Source of the DNA: Caulobacter segnis
Lineage (GTDB): Bacteria; Pseudomonadota; Alphaproteobacteria; Caulobacterales; Caulobacteraceae
DNA length: 64,000 bases
Direction of reading: 5' to 3'
NCBI RefSeq assembly: GCF_023935105.1
Contig: NZ_CP096040.1
Span: forward strand, 4,817,001-4,881,000
Each line of letters starts with the position of its first letter. Position 1 is the first letter of the stretch. Made by a program: the position numbers and the translations under genes. This document shows positions 50,108-59,098 of the stretch, in pieces. The notes under the pieces were generated by a model. It did not search any database, was not told the origin of the DNA, and saw only the letters and a program-made list of their open reading frames with translations.

Positions 50108-52069
50108 TCAGAATGTTTGCTCGGCCAGTATTTCGTCCATTGCTGACAAAAGGCGCGCGGCCTCGATCGGCTTGGCAAGGTGGCGATCGGCTCCCGCCTC
50201 AAAGGTAGCCCGCAAATGCTCCGGCAAGACATTGGCGGTCAGCATTATGATCGGGCAGCGGCGCTGGCCTAGCTGCTTCTGTCGCGCGCGGATTTCGCGC
50301 GTTGCGGACAGCCCGTCCATCACCGGCATTTGCATGTCCATCAGGACCAGATCGAAATCCGCCGCGTCGAAGGCCTCAACGGCCTCTCGCCCGTCGCACA
50401 CCGAGGTAAGCTCCGCGCCGACCTCGCCTAGGATCAGTTCGATGACCTTGCGATTGACGGGGTGGTCCTCGGCCAGCAGCACCCGGACGGCCCGCTCCTG
50501 GCAAGCCAAGGGCTCCGCCGCCACGCTCGGCGGCGGCGCATCGGGTAGGGTGAGGCGAAAAGCGAAAGAGGAACCGATTCCCAGCGTCGAAACAGCCGAC
50601 AGCTCCCCGCCCATGGCTCGGACGAGATCAGCGCTGATCGCCAGGCCAAGGCCCGATCCCCCGTAACGCCGCGTAATGGAATCGTCGGCCTGGACGAAGC
50701 GATCGAAGATGCGGTCCTTGGCCGCCGCGTCAAAGCCGATCCCGGTATCGTTGACCTGGAAGCGCCAGCCGTCTTTGTCCGCGACCTCCAAGCGCACGGA
50801 GCCCGCGTGCGTGAACTTGACGGCGTTGCTGAGGAGGTTGCCCAGCACTTGGCGGAGACGAACGGCGTCGCCGGTCACCCAGTGTTCCCCTGGTGGAGCT
50901 TCGACCTCATAGGTAAGACCTTTGGCCTCCGCCGTAGGCCGGTGAAGCTCGCCAACTTCGCGCGCTAGGCCATTAAGGTCGAACGGTTCATCGGCAATGC
51001 GCAACGCGCCCGCCTCCGAACGCGCTAGATCCAACAGATCGCTGAGCAGGGCTTCCAGAGTCCGCGCCGCGCCGGTCATAGCGCGGAGCAACTCGGCTTG
51101 TTCCGACGCCAGCGCCGTGCGCGACAGGACATCACCCAGACCAAGGATACCGTTCAAGGGCGTACGGATCTCATGGCTCATATTAGCCAGGAAGCGGGTC
51201 TTGGCCTCGCTGGCGACGCGGGCCTGGTGCAACGCCTCGCGATCGGAGATGTCCCGGACGATAGCCCCCACCATGGTGCGCTCGTTATCGCGCCACGTTG
51301 AAACCGACAGGCTGGCGGGAAATTCCGAACCGTCCCGGCGCAGCGCCGGCACCTCGACCGCTCCGGTCAGGGTCGGTCGCCCGCCGTTGCATAGCCGGGC
51401 GAAGCCGCGGTCATGGCCCACGCGAAGGTGCGGCGGGATGATCATCCTCAGGGGCTGGCCCAGCGCCTCCCGCGCAGAGTAGCCAAACAGTGCTTCGGCT
51501 CCAGCGTTCCAGTGCACGATAAGCTGCTGCTCGTCGACGATCAGCACCGCATCGGATGTCCCGTTGAAAAGCTGCGACAGGAAGAGCTTTTCCCGCCGCG
51601 TTTCCAGGCGTTCGCTGACCATGCGCGCCAAAAGGTCGAGCTGAACTATTTGCATCTCACCAAAAGACCGCGGCGCGCCGCTGGTGACGCAGACCGTTCC
51701 AACGACGTGGTCCTGGACGAAGACAGGGACGCCTGCATAGGCGGCGACGTCATCGATGTGAGCAAACTCCCGGTCTTGGCTGACGTTCTCGATGACGACG
51801 ACGGCCTTCGTCCTAACCACGCGATCGCAGAAAGCGTGTGACCTTGGCAGCCGCTCGACCTCGACCCCCGACGCGGCCTTGAACCAGACGTGCTCAGCGC
51901 CCACGAACGTGACGAATCCGCCATCCGCCCCTACGGCCGCGCGCGCGGCTTCGGCGATCAGATCGAACGCCGGCTCGCGCTCGAAATCCAGCAACCCGAG
52001 GGACTGGAGAGCGGCCAGGCGCACGTCGATGTCAGCAGCTTGACCGATATCCACGGCGTTCCCCTTCAT
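50108..52069 (-). CDS. GAF-PAS hybrid sensor histidine kinase/response regulator
   Basis: A 653-aa soluble protein. GAF-type domain at about residues 18-155 (ASGVEVERLPRSHAFCDRVV), PAS at about 163-280 (LFNGTSDAVLIVDEQQLIVH), HisKA with His299 in FLANMSHEIRTPLNGILGL, HATPase boxes (GNLLSNAVKFT; NDTGIGF; GGSGLGLAIS), and a receiver at about 527-645 with phosphoacceptor Asp578 in DLVLMDMQMPVMDG. It has no membrane segment and no HPt domain, so phosphate must pass to a separate HPt protein. The GAF part (MKGNAVDIGQAADIDVRLAA start) resembles those in redox- or light-responsive kinases. The signal is unknown. Confidence 0.92.
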   Translation of the reverse strand: MKGNAVDIGQAADIDVRLAALQSLGLLDFEREPAFDLIAEAARAAVGADGGFVTFVGAEHVWFKAASGVEVERLPRSHAFCDRVVRTKAVVVIENVSQDREFAHIDDVAAYAGVPVFVQDHVVGTVCVTSGAPRSFGEMQIVQLDLLARMVSERLETRREKLFLSQLFNGTSDAVLIVDEQQLIVHWNAGAEALFGYSAREALGQPLRMIIPPHLRVGHDRGFARLCNGGRPTLTGAVEVPALRRDGSEFPASLSVSTWRDNERTMVGAIVRDISDREALHQARVASEAKTRFLANMSHEIRTPLNGILGLGDVLSRTALASEQAELLRAMTGAARTLEALLSDLLDLARSEAGALRIADEPFDLNGLAREVGELHRPTAEAKGLTYEVEAPPGEHWVTGDAVRLRQVLGNLLSNAVKFTHAGSVRLEVADKDGWRFQVNDTGIGFDAAAKDRIFDRFVQADDSITRRYGGSGLGLAISADLVRAMGGELSAVSTLGIGSSFAFRLTLPDAPPPSVAAEPLACQERAVRVLLAEDHPVNRKVIELILGEVGAELTSVCDGREAVEAFDAADFDLVLMDMQMPVMDGLSATREIRARQKQLGQRRCPIIMLTANVLPEHLRATFEAGADRHLAKPIEAARLLSAMDEILAEQTF

Positions 52070-52326
52070 GGCCAGCGACAGTCGGCTCTCAACACTTGAC
52101 GGGTTATTGATCGAGCCCGAGTTGAATGTCGCACTTCATCAGGTCGACCCGTGTGAAAGGGCCCGCCCGCTTCGGTGAAGGTGTCAGTGCTCCATAGGCA
52201 GCACGTTCTGCCACTGTTCCCATGCATGCGTGCCGCGGCTCCGCGCGCAAGGCGCCAACAAGCTGCGAAGAGAAGCTTGAGCGACGGCCATATGTCCGCG
52301 CTACGTTAAGTCAGCCCCGCCTCGTC

Positions 52327-52509
52327 TTACGCTCTCTGAGACTGGCGGGTAATCACTCTGCCCGGCCGGTTTGCGCGTTGGATCGCCGCGCTGTGCTTCT
52401 GGAACAGGGCCGCGCGGACCGACGCCGACGAGTCGTCCGCCCGCTGCTGGCCCGACGTCCCCAAGAGCGGCAGCTTGAACAGCCTGAAGGCCGCCAAGGC
52501 TCCGACCAC
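52327..52509 (-). CDS. Possible 60-aa small protein
   Basis: A minus-strand frame from GTG 52509 with strong host-like third positions. It has a hydrophobic start (MVGALAAFRLFKLPLLG) and a polar, Gln/Arg-rich tail. The open frame continues upstream without an ATG, so the start is unsure. It fills part of the otherwise empty 52070-52557 spacer. Family unknown. Confidence 0.3.
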   Translation of the reverse strand: MVGALAAFRLFKLPLLGTSGQQRADDSSASVRAALFQKHSAAIQRANRPGRVITRQSQRA

Positions 52510-52557
52510 GAGCCATAGTGGGCGAACGCCGATCCAGGAGCGCGGATCGCAAGGACG

Positions 52558-53370
52558 TCAACCTCGCGACGGATGCCGTTCGGCCATATAGCGTCCCGGC
52601 GACGCCCCAAGCGCCTTTCGAAACATGGTCACGAAGCTGGGCGTGCTCTCATAGCCCAGGTCCGTCGCGACCGCCTGGATCGAGACGCCGCCGGCCAGCC
52701 ACTTCACGGCCAGCACGACGCCCAGTTGTTGGCGCCAGCGTCCAAAGCTCATGCCGGTTTCCCGGGCGATCAACCGCATCAGGCTGCGTTCGCTCAGTCC
52801 GGCCCGCCTGGCCCAGCTGGCCAGAGTTCCTCGCGCCGCCGGCGCGGCCATCATCTCGTCGACGATCCTGCGCAGGCGGGGGTCGGCCGGCATGGGTAGG
52901 TGCAGGTCCTCGACCTTCGCCGCGGCGAGCTCGTCGAGCAGCACGACCACCAGCCGCGAATGGGCGCCGCCTTCCTCGTACAGATAGGGCAGATGCGCCG
53001 CACGGATCAGGAGTTCGCGCAGCAGGGGCGTCACCGACACCGCGCAGCACGCCTTGGGCAGGGCTGCCCCGACCTTCGGATCTATGAAGGCGTTATAGCC
53101 CTCGAGCGCGCCGCTGGCCTTGACGGCGTGCAGCGCGTCCCCGGGGATCCAGAGAGCGCTGCGCGGCGGCACGATCCACAGGCCGCCCTCGACCTCGCAG
53201 CTGAGCGCACCCCGCTGCACCAGGATGATCTGGCCCTTCCTATGGCGATGAGGGTCGATCTCGATCCCGCCGACGTCCTCCATCGCCACGCCGAAGGCCA
53301 CGATGGGGCGAGGCACCTCGTCGGGTTCGATCCAGGTCTCGCCCGCATCCGCGCTGGTCAGGATCGGCAT
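52558..53370 (-). CDS. AraC-family transcriptional regulator
   Basis: A 270-aa protein. ATG 53370 is chosen because it opens a canonical cupin-type sensor (EIDPHRHRKGQIILVQRGAL; WIVPPRSALWIPGDALHAVK). The HTH pair spans residues about 175-265: LASWARRAGLSERSLMRLIA and SIQAVATDLGYESTPSFVTM, ending GRYMAERHPSRG. It is divergent from the O-methyltransferase/flavoprotein pair (147 bases between starts) and likely controls it. Confidence 0.88.
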   Translation of the reverse strand: MPILTSADAGETWIEPDEVPRPIVAFGVAMEDVGGIEIDPHRHRKGQIILVQRGALSCEVEGGLWIVPPRSALWIPGDALHAVKASGALEGYNAFIDPKVGAALPKACCAVSVTPLLRELLIRAAHLPYLYEEGGAHSRLVVVLLDELAAAKVEDLHLPMPADPRLRRIVDEMMAAPAARGTLASWARRAGLSERSLMRLIARETGMSFGRWRQQLGVVLAVKWLAGGVSIQAVATDLGYESTPSFVTMFRKALGASPGRYMAERHPSRG

Positions 53371-53517
53371 GTCGGACGCCCGAGGCGGCTGGGAGCGATG
53401 GCAAGATTGGATAACATTCTGGCCATCCTTCGGAATGACGCCAAGTCCGCGCCCGTCTATCCGGGCTGCCGGAAGAAGTCGAGACCGCGCCGGCTTCGCG
53501 CATCGCAGGAGGATATC

Positions 53518-54213
53518 GTGACCACATTGGCCAGCGAACGAGTCGCCGAGCTGTTGACCCAGTTGCACCGCGACGCCGAGGCTTCGGATCGCGAGCATCT
53601 CGAAGCCATGGTCGAGACCTTCGGGGCGCAGGACGCATCGATGGAGACGCTGATCGTCGAGATGATGGCCGAAGAGCGCGCCGACTACCGCGCGATCTAT
53701 CACCGCTATGCCGACAACTACCTGGCGGTGACCCCGACCTATGGACGGTTCCTCTACGCCATGGCGCGCGCCTGCAAGGCGAGCCGTATCGTCGAGTTCG
53801 GCACCTCGATGGGGATTTCGACGATCTATCTGGCCGCGGCTCTGCGCGACAATGGCGGCGGGCGGCTGATCGGCTCCGAGTTCGAACCCGGCAAAGTGGC
53901 GCGCGCCCGTGGCAACCTTGAGGCCGCGGGCCTGGGCGATCTGGTCGAGATCCGTGAAGGCGATGCGCGCGAGACGCTGAAGGACGTCGGCGGAGATGTC
54001 GATCTGCTGCTGGTGGACGGCGCCTTCTCGCTCTACCTAACGGTGCTCAAGCTGGTCGAACCCCATCTGCGGCCCGGCGCCGTGGTCCTGGGCGAGAACG
54101 CCTTCGATCCGGACTATCTCGACTATATCCGCGCGCCCGCCAATGGCTACCTCGCCCAGACGCTGCCGCTCGACGAAGGGCGCGGTAACGTGTTCGCCGT
54201 CAGGGTGGCGTGA
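53518..54213 (+). CDS. Class I O-methyltransferase-like protein
   Basis: A 231-aa protein. GTG 53518 follows AGGAGG, a strong site; a much longer upstream frame has no coding look. SAM motifs: RIVEFGTSMGISTIYLAAAL, IGSEFEPGKVARARGNLEAA, EIREGDARETL and LLLVDGAFSLYLTVLKLVEP, as in catechol-type O-methyltransferases. Its stop shares bases with the next start (TGATG), so it is coupled to the flavoprotein. Substrate unknown. Confidence 0.87.
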   Translation: MTTLASERVAELLTQLHRDAEASDREHLEAMVETFGAQDASMETLIVEMMAEERADYRAIYHRYADNYLAVTPTYGRFLYAMARACKASRIVEFGTSMGISTIYLAAALRDNGGGRLIGSEFEPGKVARARGNLEAAGLGDLVEIREGDARETLKDVGGDVDLLLVDGAFSLYLTVLKLVEPHLRPGAVVLGENAFDPDYLDYIRAPANGYLAQTLPLDEGRGNVFAVRVA

Positions 54214-54959
54214 TGGCGAAGATGACCATCTCGCTGCGGCCGAAGCCCGGCCCGCTCGCTCGGCTGAGCAAGGCGCTTACAAGCCTGGTGATGAAGCGCG
54301 CGACCGTCGTCGTCGTCGAGCCGCTGGCCCCTGACTTCCGGCTGATCACGTTGGAGGGGCCCGCCCTGGCGGGCGCGACCTGGACGCCGGGACAGAAGAT
54401 CCAGATCGCCATGGGTTCGGCGTTCGCAGCGCGCACCTACACCCCGATCGCCTGGGAAAGCTCGCAAGGCCGCACCCAGCTGCTGGGCTACGCCCATGGC
54501 GACGGGCCGGGAAGCGCTTGGCTCCGAACGCTCAAAGCCGGCGTCGAATGCGACCTGTTCGGCCCGCGTCCCTCGCTGGATGTGGCGGGCTTGGCAGGAC
54601 CGGTGACCGTCTTCGGCGACGAAACGTCGATGGGCCTGGCCCATGCCCTGTCGGCGCAAGGCGGCGCCTGCACCGTCTCGTGTGTCCTTGAGGTCGGCGA
54701 CGTCGACCACGCCAAGACGGTCGCAGCGCGCCTCGGCTTGAAGGAGGCCATGCTGTTCGAGAGGACGCCCGATGACGCGCACCTCAAGGCGGTGGCGGCC
54801 GAGTTCGCGTCACGGGCCGCCGCCGGCGCCGCTTTCGTCCTGACCGGAAGGGCGGGCGCGATCCAGAAGCTCCGCCAAGGCATGATGCATCAGGGCGTCC
54901 CGTCGGGGCGTGTCGCCGCCAAGGCCTATTGGGCGCCCGGCAAGGTCGGTCTGGATTGA
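54213..54959 (+). CDS. Siderophore-interacting-protein-like FAD/NAD(P)H oxidoreductase
   Basis: A 248-aa protein; GTG 54210 is an alternative start. The flavin site appears as ARTYTPIAW (R-x-Y-T pattern). An NAD(P)-binding half carries VTVFGDETSMGLAHAL, and the C-terminal AYWAPGKVGLD fits the SIP/ViuB family, which reduces ferric siderophores in the cytoplasm. Translationally coupled to the O-methyltransferase under a divergent AraC regulator. An iron role is plausible, but no siderophore genes are nearby. Confidence 0.8.
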   Translation: MAKMTISLRPKPGPLARLSKALTSLVMKRATVVVVEPLAPDFRLITLEGPALAGATWTPGQKIQIAMGSAFAARTYTPIAWESSQGRTQLLGYAHGDGPGSAWLRTLKAGVECDLFGPRPSLDVAGLAGPVTVFGDETSMGLAHALSAQGGACTVSCVLEVGDVDHAKTVAARLGLKEAMLFERTPDDAHLKAVAAEFASRAAAGAAFVLTGRAGAIQKLRQGMMHQGVPSGRVAAKAYWAPGKVGLD

Positions 54960-55274
54960 CGCAAATCCCGACGGTCGGTGGAAGTCCTTGCGGATGTAGA
55001 AAGGCGCAAATGAACCTTCTCGGTCTTGCCCAGCCGGCCTACACGTCCGAATGTTGGCGGCGTTGCGCCAAGAGCCATCGGCTTGGTTCGTTGGACCGGA
55101 CGAACCACGCTAACATCTACGCGACCAACTGGGGAAAACCGTCAGATCGCCAAACAGTACGACTCGCGAAAAAACGCGAAGGTTGGCAGGTGCTGGTTAT
55201 TGCTGCGCGTAGAGACGCCAGGAAAGCGATCGGATCGGCGACCCCGGCGGGTCCGTCGATGCTCTACGCGCGAA
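54960..55274. other. Spacer between flavoprotein and HxlR genes
   Basis: 315 bases between convergent genes, with lower GC than its neighbours. No frame has coding character and no clear hairpin with a T-run is seen. Confidence 0.4.
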
Positions 55275-55688
55275 CTAGGACCGACGGGCGTCCTTGTCCC
55301 GTCGCCAGCTGTCGCGCTCGGCGAAGATCTTCTGCATCTCCGCCATGTTTTCCGCGCCCCAGGCACATAACGGCTCGAGCGCCAGGGCAAGGCTCTCTCC
55401 CAGCGGCGTCAACGTGTAGTCGACGCGCGGCGGCACTTCCTTATAGTCGGTCCTGAGCACTACGCCGTCTGCGTCGAGCTCCTTCAGCTGCTGGATCAAC
55501 ACCTTGTCGCTGACGTCGCGCACGGCGCGCTTCAGTTCTCCGTAACGGGTCGGTCCGCGCAGCAGGAAGTACAGGATCAGCGGCTTCCACTTGCCCGCGA
55601 TGATCCGCAGCGTGGCATCGAGCCCGCAGGTGAAACCGGGAGCGATGGGCGCTGGCTTAACGACGGCGGTTTCGAGCGTATCGGACAT
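55275..55688 (-). CDS. HxlR-family winged-helix regulator
   Basis: A 137-aa protein with the HxlR core: DATLRIIAGKWKPLILYFLL, RYGELKRAVRDVSDKVLIQQ, LKELDADGVVLRTDYKEVPP and VDYTLTPLGESL. A Cys near the N-terminus (FTCGLDA) could be redox-sensing, as in HypR/QorR-type members. It is divergent from an SDR gene with a near-perfect operator just before its own start codon, so autorepression and control of the SDR gene are likely. The quinone-oxidoreductase-like gene at 56600 may belong to the same regulon. Confidence 0.9.
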   Translation of the reverse strand: MSDTLETAVVKPAPIAPGFTCGLDATLRIIAGKWKPLILYFLLRGPTRYGELKRAVRDVSDKVLIQQLKELDADGVVLRTDYKEVPPRVDYTLTPLGESLALALEPLCAWGAENMAEMQKIFAERDSWRRDKDARRS

Positions 55689-55689
55689 T

Positions 55690-55707
55690 TTTTGGTACTT
55701 ACCAAAA
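55690..55707. promoter_or_regulatory. HxlR operator TTTTGGTA-CT-TACCAAAA
   Basis: A perfect 8-base inverted repeat with a 2-base spacer begins one base upstream of the hxlR start codon, between the divergent regulator and SDR genes. GTAC-type dyads like this are the usual HxlR/QorR targets. Confidence 0.75.
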
Positions 55708-55771
55708 GGTGCATACTTGTCGCTGGGTATGTGAAGGGCCAGCTGCGTGCAACCACGAATTGGAGGCGCGT

Positions 55772-56506
55772 ATGAACAGACTTGAAGGCAAGACCGCCAT
55801 CATCACCGGCGGCGGTACGGGCATTGGCCTCGCATCGGCGAAGCGCTTCATCGCGGAGGGCGCGTTCGTCTACATCTTTGGCCGGCGGCAGGAGAAACTA
55901 GACGCCGCGATCGCCGGCCTTGGCCCTAACGCCCGCGCCATTGCCGGATCGGTGAGCGACGCCACCGACCTGGATCGGCTGTTCGATGCCGTGAAGCAGG
56001 AACGCGGCGCGCTCGATATCCTGTTCGCCAATGCCGGAACCGGCGCGCTTGTCCCGCTGGGCCAGATCACGCCTGCCCATTATGACGAGACCTTCGACGT
56101 CAATGTGAAGGGCGCGATCTTCACGGTGCAGAAGGGCCTTGAGCTCATGCGCGAGGGCGGCTCGATCATTCTCACCGGCTCGACGACCGGCGTGATGGGC
56201 ACGCCTGCGTTCAGCATCTACAGCGCCTCGAAAGCCGCTGTTCGCAATCTCGCGCGCAGCTGGGCGCAGGACCTGCGCGGCACGGGAATCCGTGTCAACG
56301 TGCTCTCGCCCGGACCAACCCTGACCGAACTCGCCGCCGAGGTCGTTGGCCGCGACGCCATGATCGAGATGGGGGCGACCACGCCGATCGGGCATGTCGG
56401 AGACCCATCGGAAGTCGCGGCGGCCGCTGCGTTCCTGGCGTCTCCCGACAGCAGCTTCATGACGGGCAGCGAGCTGTTCACCGACGGCGGCCTGGCTCAG
56501 ATTTAA
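55772..56506 (+). CDS. Short-chain dehydrogenase/reductase
   Basis: A 244-aa classical SDR. ATG 55772 follows TGGAGG. Cofactor motif TGGGTGIG, Arg-rich IFGRRQEKLDAA (favours NADP), structural NAG in LFANAGTG, catalytic Ser in ILTGSTTG, and the YSASK pair (Tyr and Lys). Divergent from the hxlR gene across the operator. HxlR-controlled SDRs usually handle quinones, aldehydes or similar electrophiles. The substrate is unknown. Confidence 0.9.
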   Translation: MNRLEGKTAIITGGGTGIGLASAKRFIAEGAFVYIFGRRQEKLDAAIAGLGPNARAIAGSVSDATDLDRLFDAVKQERGALDILFANAGTGALVPLGQITPAHYDETFDVNVKGAIFTVQKGLELMREGGSIILTGSTTGVMGTPAFSIYSASKAAVRNLARSWAQDLRGTGIRVNVLSPGPTLTELAAEVVGRDAMIEMGATTPIGHVGDPSEVAAAAAFLASPDSSFMTGSELFTDGGLAQI

Positions 56507-56514
56507 GGCTGCCT

Positions 56515-56561
56515 GCCAGCGGGGCGATAGGCGGCTGCCGGCCGGCCATCGCCCCGCTGGC
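56515..56561. terminator. Bidirectional hairpin between convergent genes
   Basis: Perfect 14-bp arms GCCAGCGGGGCGAT (56515-56528) and ATCGCCCCGCTGGC (56548-56561) lie between the SDR stop and the convergent oxidoreductase stop. TTGTGTTTTG follows on the plus side. Confidence 0.7.
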
Positions 56562-56599
56562 GGCTGGCTTGTGTTTTGAACGAGGCGTCCGAGGGACGA

Positions 56600-57532
56600 T
56601 CACTCTGGTGCGATGATCAACTTTCCCTTCGGCGATCCCGTCTTTGCAAATTCGGCGATCGCCGGGATAGCCTCGGATAGCGGCACGGTGCGGCCGATCA
56701 CCGGAACGAGTATGCCGCGCTCGGCGGCTTCGGCAATGCCCGCGAAGCTCTCCGGCGTCGGGTTACCGAAAACCAGATGGTGGCGTGACGAGAAGAGGGA
56801 GCCGGCCCATTTGGCAAGGTTGGGTACGATGTGCAGCGACATGCCAGATGGCTTCAACATGACGCCGCACTGGCGCAGCGACAACGCACCGGCCGTGTCG
56901 AAGACGACGTCGAAGCGACGCGCGAATGCATGGACCTCGAGCGCGCGATAGTCGACCGTCTCACTGACGCCCAGCGTCCGAGCCGCCCCGAAGTCCGTTG
57001 GACTGCAGGCGCCGACAACGCTTGCGCCGCACATGCGCGCTATCTGCACCGCCGAACGGCCAACCGCGCCCAGGCATCCGTTGACGAACACCATCTGGCC
57101 CTCGCTCAGCTTCGCCTTCGCGACCAGCGCGGTCCAGGCCGTCAGGCCGACAATCGTCAAGGCGGCGGCTTCCTCGAACGGCATGCCGGCGGGCTTGATC
57201 CCTATATTCTGCGCGTCGGCGACGACATAATCGGCCATCGCGCCTGCTTTTGGAATGGATGTGACGCCGATGACCTCGTCGCTCGGCTTGAACCCGCTCC
57301 CCCCCGGTCCGACGGCTTCGACGACACCGGCGAAATCATGGCCCAGGCCGCGCGGGAAGCGAGACCCCGAGAGCATCTTCATCGCACCGCGCCGGATCTT
57401 CGCATCCATCGGGTTGAACGAAGCCGCCATGACCCGAACACGAACCTGCCCCTTCCCGGGCTCGGGCAGCGGCACGTCGTCGAGCCGCAATTCTTCGGTT
57501 CCGCCGTATCGCGAATACTGAATCTTCTTCAT
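56600..57532 (-). CDS. NADPH:quinone oxidoreductase-like zinc-free MDR enzyme
   Basis: A 310-aa medium-chain reductase. N-terminal GroES-like part: YGGTEELRLDDVPLPEPGKG and RGLGHDFAGVVEAVGPGG. Nucleotide site: VFVNGCLGAVGRSAVQIARM. No zinc-binding Cys/His set is visible, as expected for the QOR branch. It probably reduces quinones or enones with NADPH. It is convergent with the HxlR-linked SDR gene, and an electrophile-detoxification role fits both. Confidence 0.88.
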   Translation of the reverse strand: MKKIQYSRYGGTEELRLDDVPLPEPGKGQVRVRVMAASFNPMDAKIRRGAMKMLSGSRFPRGLGHDFAGVVEAVGPGGSGFKPSDEVIGVTSIPKAGAMADYVVADAQNIGIKPAGMPFEEAAALTIVGLTAWTALVAKAKLSEGQMVFVNGCLGAVGRSAVQIARMCGASVVGACSPTDFGAARTLGVSETVDYRALEVHAFARRFDVVFDTAGALSLRQCGVMLKPSGMSLHIVPNLAKWAGSLFSSRHHLVFGNPTPESFAGIAEAAERGILVPVIGRTVPLSEAIPAIAEFAKTGSPKGKLIIAPE

Positions 57533-57583
57533 GAGCGCTGAAGTCCGTCATCCCAGGGTAGAGGCGAGAAGCTCGGAAGACCG

Positions 57584-58039
57584 TCACCCATGACGGGGCG
57601 ATAGCTCCGGGTGTTGGTCTGTCCTTGACGGCCACGCCAGCCAGGAGGCCAGACCGACCACGAGGGTCCCCAGAACCTCGAAGTAGATCTGCGGTGGAAA
57701 GTCATCGAGACTCTGGCCGGCCTTGAGAAACTCCGGATCGGTCCAGGCGACACCCGGAGCGAAGAAGGCGCCCGCCTGCGCCCAATACAAGACGCCGCCG
57801 GTGATGGTCGCCGCCAGGATATTGGTCCGCCGATCACCCGATCGGCGCCAGGCGAAGAAGAGCGTGGCCGCGGCGAGTAGGACCCCGAACGCCAGGGTCT
57901 GTCCGTCGTGAAACTTCGCGTGCGGCGGCCAGCGAGGGTTGAAGATATGACTGCCGTTCCAGTCGGCGACAAAGCCGCCAACGGCGATCCCGACAGCGTT
58001 GATCGTGAAGAGGCATCGCGCGACGAGCGGTCTGTTCAT
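57584..58039 (-). CDS. 151-aa integral membrane protein
   Basis: Four hydrophobic segments: CLFTINAVGIAVGGFVADW, TLAFGVLLAAATLFFAW, ILAATITGGVLYWAQAGAFF and YFEVLGTLVVGLASWLAW. The loop carries HIFNPRWPPHAKFHDGQTLA, a pattern I have seen only in uncharacterised proteins. It lies 51 bases upstream of the quinone-oxidoreductase-like gene on the same strand and is divergent from an AraC regulator gene that may control both. Confidence 0.7.
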   Translation of the reverse strand: MNRPLVARCLFTINAVGIAVGGFVADWNGSHIFNPRWPPHAKFHDGQTLAFGVLLAAATLFFAWRRSGDRRTNILAATITGGVLYWAQAGAFFAPGVAWTDPEFLKAGQSLDDFPPQIYFEVLGTLVVGLASWLAWPSRTDQHPELSPRHG

Positions 58040-58162
58040 GGGAGGCTTTTCCTTCCGGCGCCCGCCCCCCTGGACAGCGCCCTTTGGTTCGCCTTAGACG
58101 CTAGGCGCGCTCTTTCAGACGATCTATGCTCATTCGTCCGCAGTATGTTTGGGATCGTCCAA

Positions 58163-59068
58163 ATGGACCCTTTGTCCGACGTGATCTCATTCCTGCAACT
58201 GCGGAGCTACCGCGTCGGGGGCTTCGAAGCCGGCGGGCGTTGGTCGGTCGGGTTCGAGGGGTACGCGGCTATCAAATGCTATGCCGTGACCGAGGGTAGC
58301 TGCTGGATCGCGGTCGAGGGCGCCGGTGAGCCTAAGCGTCTCCGCCAGGGTGATTGCGTGTTGCTGCCGCACGGGCGACCGTTCCGGATCGCGAGCGACC
58401 TTGCGTTGCCCCCAGACGATTGGCGAGGTCACTTCCTCGATGCCGGCGAAGGCGCGGTCGTCAAGTTGAACGAAGACGTCGGGGTGGCCATGCTCGGCAG
58501 TCATTTTCAGCTTGCGGGCTGGCAGGCCGAGCTGCTGCTCGACGTGCTGCCACCCATCCTCCATCTGCAGGCGCAAACCAGCCACGCGAAATTACGGTGG
58601 GCCTTTGATCGACTGCGCGAGGAACTGACCGAGTGTCAGCCTGGCGGCATCCTGATCGCCCAGCAGCTGGCGTGCATGATCTTCGTACAGGTGCTGCGCC
58701 TCTATCTCGGCGAGGGCGATGGCCGGGGCTGGTTGTTCGCGCTGTCCGACAAGCCTGTGGGGACGGCGATCGCCGCGATGCATCGCCAGCCCTCGAGACG
58801 CTGGACCGTGGCCGAGCTGGCGGATCTGGTCGGCATGTCACGATCGAGCTTCGCGGCCCGGTTTCGGGCCCTGGTTGGCGATGGGCCGATCGAGTACCTC
58901 ACGCGCTGGCGAATGCTGCTCGCCGGACGGGGCCTCTCGCGCGGTGAACCTGTCAGCAAGATCGCCTGCTCCCTTGGCTATGAGTCCGAAAGCGCATTCC
59001 GGACGGCGTTCAAGCGCGTAACCGGACGAACGCCCCGCCATCACGCTCGCCTGGGTGCGTCGGCCTAG
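58163..59068 (+). CDS. AraC-family regulator with cupin sensor
   Basis: A 301-aa protein. ATG 58163 gives the typical start MDPLSDVISFLQLRSYRVGG; ATG 58145 is an alternative. A cupin_6-type sensor covers residues 1-185 (IKCYAVTEGSCWIAVEG; GDCVLLPHGRPFRIASD). The HTH pair lies at residues about 200-295: WTVAELADLVGMSRSSFAAR and VSKIACSLGYESESAFRTAF. This subfamily often sits beside SDR or MDR oxidoreductases. Here it is divergent from the membrane protein/quinone-oxidoreductase pair. Confidence 0.88.
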   Translation: MDPLSDVISFLQLRSYRVGGFEAGGRWSVGFEGYAAIKCYAVTEGSCWIAVEGAGEPKRLRQGDCVLLPHGRPFRIASDLALPPDDWRGHFLDAGEGAVVKLNEDVGVAMLGSHFQLAGWQAELLLDVLPPILHLQAQTSHAKLRWAFDRLREELTECQPGGILIAQQLACMIFVQVLRLYLGEGDGRGWLFALSDKPVGTAIAAMHRQPSRRWTVAELADLVGMSRSSFAARFRALVGDGPIEYLTRWRMLLAGRGLSRGEPVSKIACSLGYESESAFRTAFKRVTGRTPRHHARLGASA

Positions 59069-59098
59069 CAATCGCAAGGGGACGGTAATAGGCCCGCC

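Noticed and set aside
49892..50146. 84-codon plus-strand frame between the MFS and kinase genes
   Set aside because: Low third-position GC, runs into the kinase gene, no ribosome-binding site or motif.
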